Under the pieces are notes generated by a model. The model did not search any database. It saw only the letters and a list, made by a program, of their open reading frames with translations, and had not been told where the DNA came from. Position numbers and translations under genes: made by a program. A DNA stretch of 64,000 nt, taken from contig NZ_CP177239.1 of assembly GCF_046773475.1 (NCBI RefSeq), positions 3,658,001 to 3,722,000 on the forward strand. Direction: 5' to 3'. Below, piece after piece: positions 6,518 through 13,969 of the stretch. The stretch's first letter is position 1. Every line of letters begins with the position of its first letter. This DNA is from Nitratireductor aquimarinus (lineage in GTDB: Bacteria; Pseudomonadota; Alphaproteobacteria; Rhizobiales; Rhizobiaceae).

Positions 6518-9501
6518 TGGCTCAGCCTTTCCGCATCGCCACCGCCGGCAGGCTCGGCAAGGCCGATCCCGTTCGTTTCACCTTCGATGGCAAGTCCTTC
6601 GAGGGGCTGCATGGCGACACGCTTGCATCGGCCCTGCTTGCCAATGGCGTGCATCTTGTCGGCCGCTCCTTCAAATATCATCGCCCGCGCGGCATGGTCT
6701 CCGCCGGTGCGGAAGAACCCAATGCGCTGGTCGGCGTTCACCGTGATGCAGCACGCAGGGCGCCCAATGTGCGGGCTACGGTTCAGGAAATTCATGAGGG
6801 GCTCAACGCGGTGTCACAGAACCGCTGGCCCTCGCTCTCCTTCGATGTCGGTGCGCTCAACGATCTGGCGTCGCCCTTCTTCTCCGCCGGGTTCTACTAC
6901 AAGACCTTCATGTGGCCGAAGGCTGCCTGGGAGCGGGTGTACGAGCCCTTCATCCGGCGCGCCGCCGGTCTTGGCGAAGCGCCCGACCGGCCCGATCCGG
7001 ATTGTTATGCAAACCGTTTCGCCCATTGCGACGTTCTTGTCATCGGCGGTGGGGCTGCCGGGCTTTCGGCAGCGCTTGCTGCCGCCAATGCCGGTGCGCG
7101 CGTCATTCTGGCCGACGAACAGGCGGAAACGGGCGGTGCTCTGCGCTATGAGACCGGCGCGATGATCGACGGCATGCCCGGCTGGAACTGGGCGCAGGCC
7201 GTGACGGCGGATCTCGCCGCGCGCGACAATGTCCGGCTTCTCACCCGCACCACGGGTTTCGGCTATTACGCGCAGAACATGGTGGGGCTCGTCGAGCGGC
7301 TGACCGATCATCTGGTCAGTCCGGCCACCGATCAGCCGCGCGAACGGCTCTGGCAGGTGCGGGCAAAGCGTGTCGTGCTCGCCACCGGTGCCATCGAGCG
7401 GCACATGGTGTTTCCCGACAATGACAGGCCGGGCATCATGCTGGCGTCCGCCGCCCGCACCTATCTGAACCATTTCGGCGTCACGGTGGGGCGCAATGTG
7501 GCGATCTACACGGCCGGGGACAGTGCCTGGCAGGCTGCTCTGGACCTGAAGCGTTCCGGCGTGAGCATTGCCGCCATCGTCGACTGCCGGCCCGATCCGC
7601 AGGGGCCGCATGTGGAAGAGGCCCGCCGGCTTGGCATCGAGTGCCTGACGGGGCATGCCGTCACCGGCACGGGCGGGCGGCTCAGGGTTTCATCCATAAA
7701 GGTACGACCGGTTTCCGGCGGCGCGGAGCGCACGATCGCCTGCGATGCGCTTCTGACCTCGTCTGGCTGGACACCGGCCGTCCACCTCTTCTCGCAGTCG
7801 CGCGGCAAGCTGGCCTTCGATGCGGAAACACAGCGCTTCCTGCCGGGCAATGCCGTGCAGGAACTGGTCTCGGTTGGCGCGTGTGCGGGCAACATCGATC
7901 TTGGCGAAACCGTCGCCGAGGCCCTGAAGGCCGGGCATGAGGCCGCCGGTGGCGTGGCCCGCAAGCTGCCAAAACTTGCGGCCGACAGCACCGAGCGCTG
8001 GTCCGGCGGCATGCTGGGTGCGGGCGAGGGGGCCGGAGCCGAAAGCACGGCCAAGGCTTTTGTCGATTTCCAGAACGATGTGACCGCGAAGGACATCCGC
8101 CAGGCGGTGCGCGAGGGCATGCGCTCCATCGAGCACGTCAAGCGTTTCACCACCACCGGCATGGCGACCGATCAGGGCAAGACATCCAACATGCACGGGC
8201 TCGCCATTGCCGCCGAGATGCTGGACCGGCCGATCCCCGAAGTGGGGCTCACCACGTTCCGCGCGCCCTACACGCCCGTCACCTTCGGTGCGCTTGTGGG
8301 GCACGGCAAGGGCCGTCTGTTCGAGCCGGTGCGGCGCACGCCCATGCATGACTGGGCGGAGGCGCACGGGGCCGTGTTCGAGGATGTCGGCCAGTGGAAG
8401 CGCGCATGGTATTTTCCGCAAGCCGGTGAAGACATGCATGCAGCGGTTGCCCGCGAGTGCCGCACGGTGCGTCAGAGTGCGGGCATTTTCGACGCCACCA
8501 CGCTTGGCAAGATCGAGGTCGTCGGGCCGGATGCCGCGCGCTTCATGGAGCTGATGTACACCAACCCGTGGCAGAAGCTCGGCGTCGGGCGCTGCCGCTA
8601 TGGCGTCATGCTGCGCGAGGACGGGTTCATCTATGATGACGGCGTGGTGGGGCGGCTCGCCGAAGACCGCTTCCACGTGACCACCACGACCGGCGGCGCG
8701 CCGCGCGTGCTCAACCACATGGAAGACTATCTCCAGACCGAGTTCCCGGATCTGAAGGTCTATCTGACCTCCACCTCGGAGCAATGGGCGGTGATCGCCG
8801 TTCAGGGGCCGAAAAGCCGCGACATCATCGCCCCGCTGGTGGAAGGCATCGACCTCTCCGACGATGCGATGCCGCATATGTCGGTGCGCGAGGGGATGAT
8901 CTGCGGCGTTCCCACGAGGCTTTTCCGCATGTCGTTCACCGGCGAGCGCGGTTTCGAGATCAACGTCCCGGCCGACTATGGCCGCGCCGTGTGGGAGGCC
9001 GTCTGGGCGGAAGGCGAAAAGCACGGGGCCTGCGCCTACGGCACTGAAACCATGCATGTGCTGCGCGCCGAAAAAGGCTTCATCATTGTCGGGCAGGAGA
9101 CCGATGGCACCGTAACGCCCCACGATGCGGGGCTTTCATGGGCCATTGGCAAGAAGAAGACGGATTTCGTCGGCATGCGCGGCCTTGCCCGGCCGGATCT
9201 CGTGGCTCCCGGTCGCAAACAGCTCGTGGGCCTCAGGACGCGCGACCCGAAAACCGTTCTGGAAGAGGGCGCGCAGATCGTCGCCGATCCGGACGCCCCG
9301 GTTCCCGTGCCCATGCTCGGCCATGTCACCTCCTCCTACTGGTCGGAGAATTGCGGCCATTCCATCGCGCTGGCGCTGGTGGCAGGCGGACATGAACGCA
9401 TGGGCGAAACCCTCTACGTGCCAATGCCCGAAGGCGCGATCACGGTGGAAGTCACCTCCACGGTTTTCTTTGACGAGAAGGGAGCGCGCACCAATGGCTG
9501 A
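6517..9501 (+). CDS. soxA: sarcosine oxidase subunit alpha
   Basis: 994 residues. The N-terminal 100 residues (FTFDGKSFEGLHGDTLASAL, then GRSFKYHRPRG) form the ferredoxin-like fold of SoxA. A pyridine-nucleotide/FAD domain follows (VLVIGGGAAGLSAALAAANA near residue 175). From about residue 600 to the end there is a folate-binding aminomethyltransferase (GcvT-like) domain, with GIFDATTLGKIEVVGPDA and GYGTETMHVLRAEKG-type motifs. This subunit holds NAD+ and accepts the methyl group on tetrahydrofolate. The start at 6517 follows GGGGAGGG by six bases; a GTG at 6514 is an alternative. The 3' end overlaps soxG by eight bases. Confidence 0.96.
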   Translation: MAQPFRIATAGRLGKADPVRFTFDGKSFEGLHGDTLASALLANGVHLVGRSFKYHRPRGMVSAGAEEPNALVGVHRDAARRAPNVRATVQEIHEGLNAVSQNRWPSLSFDVGALNDLASPFFSAGFYYKTFMWPKAAWERVYEPFIRRAAGLGEAPDRPDPDCYANRFAHCDVLVIGGGAAGLSAALAAANAGARVILADEQAETGGALRYETGAMIDGMPGWNWAQAVTADLAARDNVRLLTRTTGFGYYAQNMVGLVERLTDHLVSPATDQPRERLWQVRAKRVVLATGAIERHMVFPDNDRPGIMLASAARTYLNHFGVTVGRNVAIYTAGDSAWQAALDLKRSGVSIAAIVDCRPDPQGPHVEEARRLGIECLTGHAVTGTGGRLRVSSIKVRPVSGGAERTIACDALLTSSGWTPAVHLFSQSRGKLAFDAETQRFLPGNAVQELVSVGACAGNIDLGETVAEALKAGHEAAGGVARKLPKLAADSTERWSGGMLGAGEGAGAESTAKAFVDFQNDVTAKDIRQAVREGMRSIEHVKRFTTTGMATDQGKTSNMHGLAIAAEMLDRPIPEVGLTTFRAPYTPVTFGALVGHGKGRLFEPVRRTPMHDWAEAHGAVFEDVGQWKRAWYFPQAGEDMHAAVARECRTVRQSAGIFDATTLGKIEVVGPDAARFMELMYTNPWQKLGVGRCRYGVMLREDGFIYDDGVVGRLAEDRFHVTTTTGGAPRVLNHMEDYLQTEFPDLKVYLTSTSEQWAVIAVQGPKSRDIIAPLVEGIDLSDDAMPHMSVREGMICGVPTRLFRMSFTGERGFEINVPADYGRAVWEAVWAEGEKHGACAYGTETMHVLRAEKGFIIVGQETDGTVTPHDAGLSWAIGKKKTDFVGMRGLARPDLVAPGRKQLVGLRTRDPKTVLEEGAQIVADPDAPVPVPMLGHVTSSYWSENCGHSIALALVAGGHERMGETLYVPMPEGAITVEVTSTVFFDEKGARTNG

Positions 9502-10036
9502 CGCAATCGCCCGCACAGGCGCGCTCGAAGGGCGCTTTCTCAATGATGAAGGCATCACGCTGGTGCGTGCGGAGCCGGCCACGCGGCTTTTGCTTCGCGC
9601 ACCCGAAACGGCGCTAAAACCGCTGTCGAAGGCGCTCGGGCTCGACCTGCCGCAGCGCCCCAAAGCGTCGGTTTCAGGCGGCAAACGCGCAGCGCTTTGG
9701 CTCGGTCCCGACGAATGGCTGGTGATCGATGAGAATGGCGGCGACCTGATGGAGGACTGCGCCTCTGTCAGCGCGTTTCACTCCGCCGTCGATGTCTCGC
9801 ACCGCAACACGGCGGTGCTTGTCTCCGGCCCGCGTGTCGAGGCGGTACTCAATGCCGGCTGCCCGCAGGATCTCTCGCTTGACGTCTTTCCCGTTGGCGC
9901 ATGTTCACGCACGGTGTTCGGCAAGGCGGAGGTCATTCTGTGGCGCACGGAGAGGGACGCTTTCCGTGTGGAATGCTGGCGCTCCTTTTCCGACTATGTC
10001 TTCATGCTTCTGGAGGCAGCCTCGCGCGACCGGTAA
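9494..10036 (+). CDS. soxG: sarcosine oxidase subunit gamma
   Basis: 180 residues, related to the GcvT fold like other SoxG proteins. Motifs supporting the call are LWLGPDEWLVID and FHSAVDVSHRNTAVLVSGP. It completes the soxBDAG heterotetramer. The ATG at 9494 lies inside the last codons of soxA (8-base overlap), so translation is coupled; a much longer frame upstream is a shadow of soxA. Confidence 0.95.
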   Translation: MADAIARTGALEGRFLNDEGITLVRAEPATRLLLRAPETALKPLSKALGLDLPQRPKASVSGGKRAALWLGPDEWLVIDENGGDLMEDCASVSAFHSAVDVSHRNTAVLVSGPRVEAVLNAGCPQDLSLDVFPVGACSRTVFGKAEVILWRTERDAFRVECWRSFSDYVFMLLEAASRDR

Positions 10037-10098
10037 TCGCTGAAAGATTGGAACCGGACGGGCTGTCTCGTCATTGACCCTGAAAAGGGATGATTTCG

Positions 10099-10395
10099 AT
10101 GCAGCCTGACCCCAAGAAGCCAAAACCTGAAACCGAAAGCGAACGCGCGGCCAGGGAAGAAGCCCTTGAAGAAGGGCTTGAGGATAGTTTCCCGGCAAGC
10201 GATCCGGTTTCCGTCACACGCACGACCCGCACCGGCGCACCTGCCGAATTCGCCAAAAAGCCGGCGCGCAGAAAGCTGGATGACGAGGAACTGGAAGAGG
10301 AGCTGGAGGAAGGTCTCGAAGACACCTTCCCGGCCAGTGATCCCGTTTCCGTCACCTCGACCACCCATACGGGCCGTCCGAGGCGGGATGACTAA
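10099..10395 (+). CDS. small acidic protein with a duplicated 'EEGLEDxFPASDPVSVT' motif
   Basis: 98 residues, very rich in Glu, Lys and Pro, with no membrane segment and little predicted folded core. The motif EEGLEDSFPASDPVSVT (about residues 25-41) is repeated as EEGLEDTFPASDPVSVT (about residues 75-91), the two copies differing at one position. I recall single copies of this motif in short hypothetical proteins of Hyphomicrobiales but no known function. AAAAGGGA lies six to eight bases before the ATG at 10099, which is preferred over an ATG at 10090 inside that site. The stop codon overlaps the stop of the convergent MFS gene. It may be co-transcribed with soxG, 62 bases upstream. Confidence 0.7.
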   Translation: MQPDPKKPKPETESERAAREEALEEGLEDSFPASDPVSVTRTTRTGAPAEFAKKPARRKLDDEELEEELEEGLEDTFPASDPVSVTSTTHTGRPRRDD

Positions 10396-11813
10396 TCTCC
10401 TGCCGCAACCTCGCGGGCGAGCCGCCAGGCAGCAGCAGCGCCAAGCACGGCCAGCGGCAGGAAGCTGATGAACACCCAGATGGCCACCGGCTGCATGGCT
10501 GCCGGCGTTTGCGCTTCCGCGAAGCCCGCCAAGTTGGCGATGATGCCGGAAAGGGCTGCCCCCAGCGCGAAGGCGATCTGCTGCGTGGTCGGCATGGCGG
10601 CCGATGCGCTGTCGCGCTCGTCTCCGGGCGCTGCCGCGACCACACGGCGGATCAGAAAGCCCCACATCATGCCGAAGCCCGCGCCCTGCGCGATCGACAG
10701 AAGCACGATGGCTGAGAGCGGCCCCTCCGCCATCGCCGGCCCGAGCAGGGCAATCGCCAGCACGATCAGCAATGCGCCACCCTTGATGACCCGCACTTCG
10801 CCCTTTGCGCCCACGCCGGCAAACACCACTGCCATCGTGCTCCAGGCCACGGCTTCCGCCGCCATCACATAGCCCGCGCCCAGTGCCGACATGCCGTGAA
10901 TGCGCTGCAGGAAGAATGGCCCGTAGACGGTGAAGGACATGATGGCCGTTCCGAGCGCCAGATTGGCGATGAAGCCGCAGCCAACCACCGTGCGCGGGTC
11001 GAAGGCGCGGGTGGGGAACATTTTGTCGGTCGCGCGGCTGCCGTCACGCTTCAGGAACAGATAGAAGAGCAGCGCGCCCGCCGTCACCAGCGGCAGCGAG
11101 ATGCCGGGCGTCACATAAATGCCGGCGGTCGCAACCGCCAGAACGGCGAGTGACAGGAGCGCGAGCCGCACCACCGGAAAGCGCTGCGCCGTTTCCGAGG
11201 CCCCTTTGGTCGGGCGCATGAACAACGGCACCAGAACCGCCAGTAGAACCGCCTGTATCGCGAAGGTCCAGAAGCCCCAGCGCCACAGGCCCATATCGGC
11301 GAAGAAACCACCGATCATCGGCCCGCAAAAGGCGGATGCGCCCCATATGGCCGACATCAGGGCGATCAGCCGCGGCCACATCTCTTCCGGGAAAAGGCGC
11401 TGGGTCGCCACATAGGTAAGCGCCACCAGAAGACCGCCGCCCACGCCCTGGCCAAAACGGCCAAGCAGCATGGCTGGCATGTTCGGGGCGAGCGCGCTGA
11501 TCACGCAGCCCACCGTGTAGATGAGCGCTGCGATCACGAAAGCGCGGCGCAGGCCCGCCGCCGAGGCGATGAGTACGGCAGCCGCCGCCGAGATGATGGA
11601 GCCTAAAAGGTAGAGCGACAGCGTCCAGCTCACCAGCCGGTCGCCACCGATTTCCGCCACCGCAGCCGGCATCGCCGTCGCCACCAGAAGCGTGTCGGCG
11701 GCGTGTAGCCAGATGCCGAGACATAAGAGGGCGAACTGCCCCAGCTGGCCGGTTTGCGAGATGGTAGCCCAGCCGGAATTGCCGGGCTGTTGCCCGGTGT
11801 CTGTCGTGCTCAT
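10392..11813 (-). CDS. MFS drug/metabolite exporter (DHA2-like)
   Basis: 473 residues with 12-14 hydrophobic helices, an inner-membrane proton-coupled exporter. The first helix region contains LHAADTLLVATAMPA and a later GRFGQGVGGGLL, which resembles motif C/antiporter signatures of multidrug MFS proteins. The start at 11813 (MSTTDTGQQPG) has GAGG upstream. It lies 54 bases downstream of the SufR-like regulator on the same strand, so the two are probably one transcript. The substrate is unknown. If the regulator senses Fe-S status or redox, export of a redox-active or metal-binding compound would fit; that is inference. Confidence 0.88.
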   Translation of the reverse strand: MSTTDTGQQPGNSGWATISQTGQLGQFALLCLGIWLHAADTLLVATAMPAAVAEIGGDRLVSWTLSLYLLGSIISAAAAVLIASAAGLRRAFVIAALIYTVGCVISALAPNMPAMLLGRFGQGVGGGLLVALTYVATQRLFPEEMWPRLIALMSAIWGASAFCGPMIGGFFADMGLWRWGFWTFAIQAVLLAVLVPLFMRPTKGASETAQRFPVVRLALLSLAVLAVATAGIYVTPGISLPLVTAGALLFYLFLKRDGSRATDKMFPTRAFDPRTVVGCGFIANLALGTAIMSFTVYGPFFLQRIHGMSALGAGYVMAAEAVAWSTMAVVFAGVGAKGEVRVIKGGALLIVLAIALLGPAMAEGPLSAIVLLSIAQGAGFGMMWGFLIRRVVAAAPGDERDSASAAMPTTQQIAFALGAALSGIIANLAGFAEAQTPAAMQPVAIWVFISFLPLAVLGAAAAWRLAREVAAGD

Positions 11814-11867
11814 GATGTGCCTCGTCTGGTGCGCCGGGCCGAAAAGCGGCATCCGGCTTTCAAATGT

Positions 11868-12539
11868 TCAGTCGCCTGAACGGGCTTCTATGCGGTAGGC
11901 GCAGCGCCGCGCGCCCGCCAGAATGTGGTCCGTGCGCTCCACCCGCGTCTGCGGGCCGAGCACGGTTCTGAAAACGCTGAGTTCGGAGCGGCAGAAACCC
12001 TGGCAGGCCGTCGCCGCAGCGCAGATCGGGCAGTGGTTCTCGATCAGGAGAAAGGCCCCGTCTTCGAGCGCCTCCACCTCCGCCATATACCCTTCGCGGG
12101 CGCGAATGCGGGCCAGTGCGGCCACCCGGTCCTTCAGGTCGTCCTGTGTCTCCAGCGCGCTCTCATAGGAGTGCTGCATGATCTGCTCGCGCTGGCCGAT
12201 CAGGCGGTCGAGACCTTCCTCGCCAAACAGGCGGCGGATCGAGCCGATCAACTCCAGCGTCAGGTCGGAATGGCTGTCGGGAAAGCGACCATGGCCCTTT
12301 GCCGTCAGCCGCCACACGCGCTCCGGGCGGCCCGGTCCGCGCGCTTCCTCCTGAAACTGCACCAGCGCTGCATCCTCCAGCCGGGCGAGCTGTTTGCGCG
12401 CGGCGACCGGCGAGATTGCGAGATGATGTGCAAGACGCTGCGCGGTCATGGCCCCTTTGGTCTTCAGGGCAAAAAGAACGCGTTCATCCGCCGTTTCCGG
12501 GGCGGCTTCAGGCTGGGCGGGCAGGATCGAGGCAGTCAT
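11868..12539 (-). CDS. SufR-like winged-helix regulator with C-terminal cysteine cluster
   Basis: 223 residues. The N-terminal helix-turn-helix (TAQRLAHHLAISPVAARKQL, residues 32-51) and the GRPERVWRLTAKG wing are typical of the SufR/DeoR-like group. The C-terminal region has cysteines at 170, 173, 179, 183 and 213 (CPICAAATACQGFC block), likely ligands for an Fe-S cluster or metal. The start at 12539 (MTASILPAQ) has GGAG upstream and sits just below a near-consensus promoter; the longer frame is rejected. It heads a two-gene unit with the MFS exporter and probably controls its own promoter through the palindrome listed next. Confidence 0.85.
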   Translation of the reverse strand: MTASILPAQPEAAPETADERVLFALKTKGAMTAQRLAHHLAISPVAARKQLARLEDAALVQFQEEARGPGRPERVWRLTAKGHGRFPDSHSDLTLELIGSIRRLFGEEGLDRLIGQREQIMQHSYESALETQDDLKDRVAALARIRAREGYMAEVEALEDGAFLLIENHCPICAAATACQGFCRSELSVFRTVLGPQTRVERTDHILAGARRCAYRIEARSGD

Positions 12540-12561
12540 GGCGAGTCTCCAGTCGACAATT

Positions 12562-12590
12562 AAATAACCTAATGGTTTCTTTATTGTCAA
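12562..12590 (-). promoter_or_regulatory. sigma70-type promoter with operator palindrome in the spacer
   Basis: Minus strand: TTGACA, a 17-base spacer and TTATTT, ending about 23 bases before the regulator start codon. The spacer contains aaccattaggtt, the centre of a longer imperfect dyad (gacaattaaataacc / ggtttctttattgtc). A repressor bound there would block RNA polymerase, so autoregulation is likely. Confidence 0.75.
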
Positions 12591-12661
12591 TTCCACCTTG
12601 TCACTTTCCGCGATGCGTGGCATCCATCGCCACGTGGGGGCGCAGAACTTGATTCTTCGCC

Positions 12662-13690
12662 GTGAACCAGATTACGCGCTTGTCCAGAACCAGTCTCCCG
12701 AGCGACGACGCTCACCTTTCCGATGAACAGCGCCATGCGCTTCTTCAGCGGCACGGAAATTTCGTGCTGGCCTATTCCGTCGCGCATCAGCCCGACATGC
12801 GTTATTTCGGCAGTGAGCATGGCGCCATCGCCTATCGCATGGTGGGCCGTACGGCCTATGTGCTGGCAGACCCGCTTGCCCCGCGTGCGCTCTGGTCCGA
12901 TCTGATCGATGCGTTTGTCGCGGTCCGGCCGGACGTCACCTTCTGGCAGATATCGCGCCCCATGGCTGAACTGCTTTCGACCAAGGGTTTTTTCGTCAAC
13001 GCGCTCGGCATCGAAAGCCTGATCGACCTCGATACCTACAGTTTCACCGGTCCCAGCCGACGCAGTTTCCGCACCGCGACCAACCGCTTCGAGCGCATGG
13101 GGCATCGTGTTGCCGAAGTGCCGGTGGCCTCGCTGGACCCGAAACGCGTGGAGGCCATTTCGCTGGGCTGGCGGCGCACCCGCACCACCAAGCGGCGCGA
13201 ACTCTCTTTTCTCGTGCGACCGATCCAGCTTCGCGACGAACCGGATGTGCGAAAGTTCTTTATCCTCGACGAGAACGACCAGCCGGTCGCCTTCGCTTTC
13301 TTCGACCCGCTTTATGAAGATGGCAGGCTGATCGGCTATTTGTCAGCCACGCGCCGCTGGCTGCCCGATACCGATCCGCTGGCGGCCTATTTCCTCGTTC
13401 GCCGTGCGGTGGAAACCTTTCAGGCCGAAGGCGTGCCGAAGCTCTATCTGGGCCTCATGCCGTTTCACAAGATCGAGGATCAGGAGTTCCAGAAGGACTG
13501 GCTCACGCGCCGCGCCTTCCGGTTCATCTACACAAACCCGATCGCCCAGAAACTGGTTTACCCGACCCAGTCGCTTGCCCGGCACAAGGAAAGCTATGGC
13601 GGCGAGGCGCGTGAAACCTGGTGTGCGCTAAACACGCCGCCATCCCTGCCGCGTCTGCTCAAGCTTGTTCGGGCGTGCGGGGTCGTTTGA
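12662..13690 (+). CDS. DUF2156 / MprF C-terminal-domain-like transferase
   Basis: 342 residues, soluble, with no membrane helices. It matches the GNAT-fold aminoacyl-phosphatidylglycerol synthase C-terminal domain (DUF2156) without the flippase part of MprF. Supporting features are the N-terminal HGNFVLAYSVAHQPDMRYF, AYVLADPLAP, RSFRTATNRFERMGHRV and the later FFDPLYEDGRLIGYLSATRR. It may transfer an amino acid or acyl group to a lipid or small molecule, but substrate and partner are unknown. The annotated start is a GTG with no clear Shine-Dalgarno sequence, so the N-terminus is uncertain. It is divergent from the SufR-like regulator. Confidence 0.75.
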   Translation: MNQITRLSRTSLPSDDAHLSDEQRHALLQRHGNFVLAYSVAHQPDMRYFGSEHGAIAYRMVGRTAYVLADPLAPRALWSDLIDAFVAVRPDVTFWQISRPMAELLSTKGFFVNALGIESLIDLDTYSFTGPSRRSFRTATNRFERMGHRVAEVPVASLDPKRVEAISLGWRRTRTTKRRELSFLVRPIQLRDEPDVRKFFILDENDQPVAFAFFDPLYEDGRLIGYLSATRRWLPDTDPLAAYFLVRRAVETFQAEGVPKLYLGLMPFHKIEDQEFQKDWLTRRAFRFIYTNPIAQKLVYPTQSLARHKESYGGEARETWCALNTPPSLPRLLKLVRACGVV

Positions 13691-13824
13691 TCCCGCAAGG
13701 CCACGTGCGATCCTGAATGGTTCTGTTCTCTGGGTTTTTAGAGAAAAACACAGGATAATTGCCGTTCAGCAAAGTCATTTCGTGTCTTGTCGTGAGCCTG
13801 ACGTGTCTATCATTGACAAGTTAG

Positions 13825-13859
13825 CCGGCGGCAAGCAGAAACGGGAGGCCTGCCGCCGG
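13825..13859 (+). promoter_or_regulatory. strong hairpin in the leader of the BCCT gene
   Basis: ccggcggca and tgccgccgg pair perfectly around a 17-base loop, and a run of seven T lies 15 bases downstream. It sits about 110 bases before the BCCT start codon. The rest of the 279-base gap (13691-13969) shows no gene. It may be an attenuator, or only the end of the upstream transcript. Confidence 0.4.
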
Positions 13860-13969
13860 TGCTCGATTTCAGCTTTTTTTGCCTTGTACAGGCTGTCAGC
13901 TTCTGTCGGGAGCTTTTATCGCGAGCGCCATCTGCCAGTTTCACAAACGGGAGCGCAAAGTAATTCCCC

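Noticed and set aside
7690..9123. 477-codon minus-strand frame inside soxA
   Set aside because: Antisense shadow of soxA, whose domains are clear in the plus frame.
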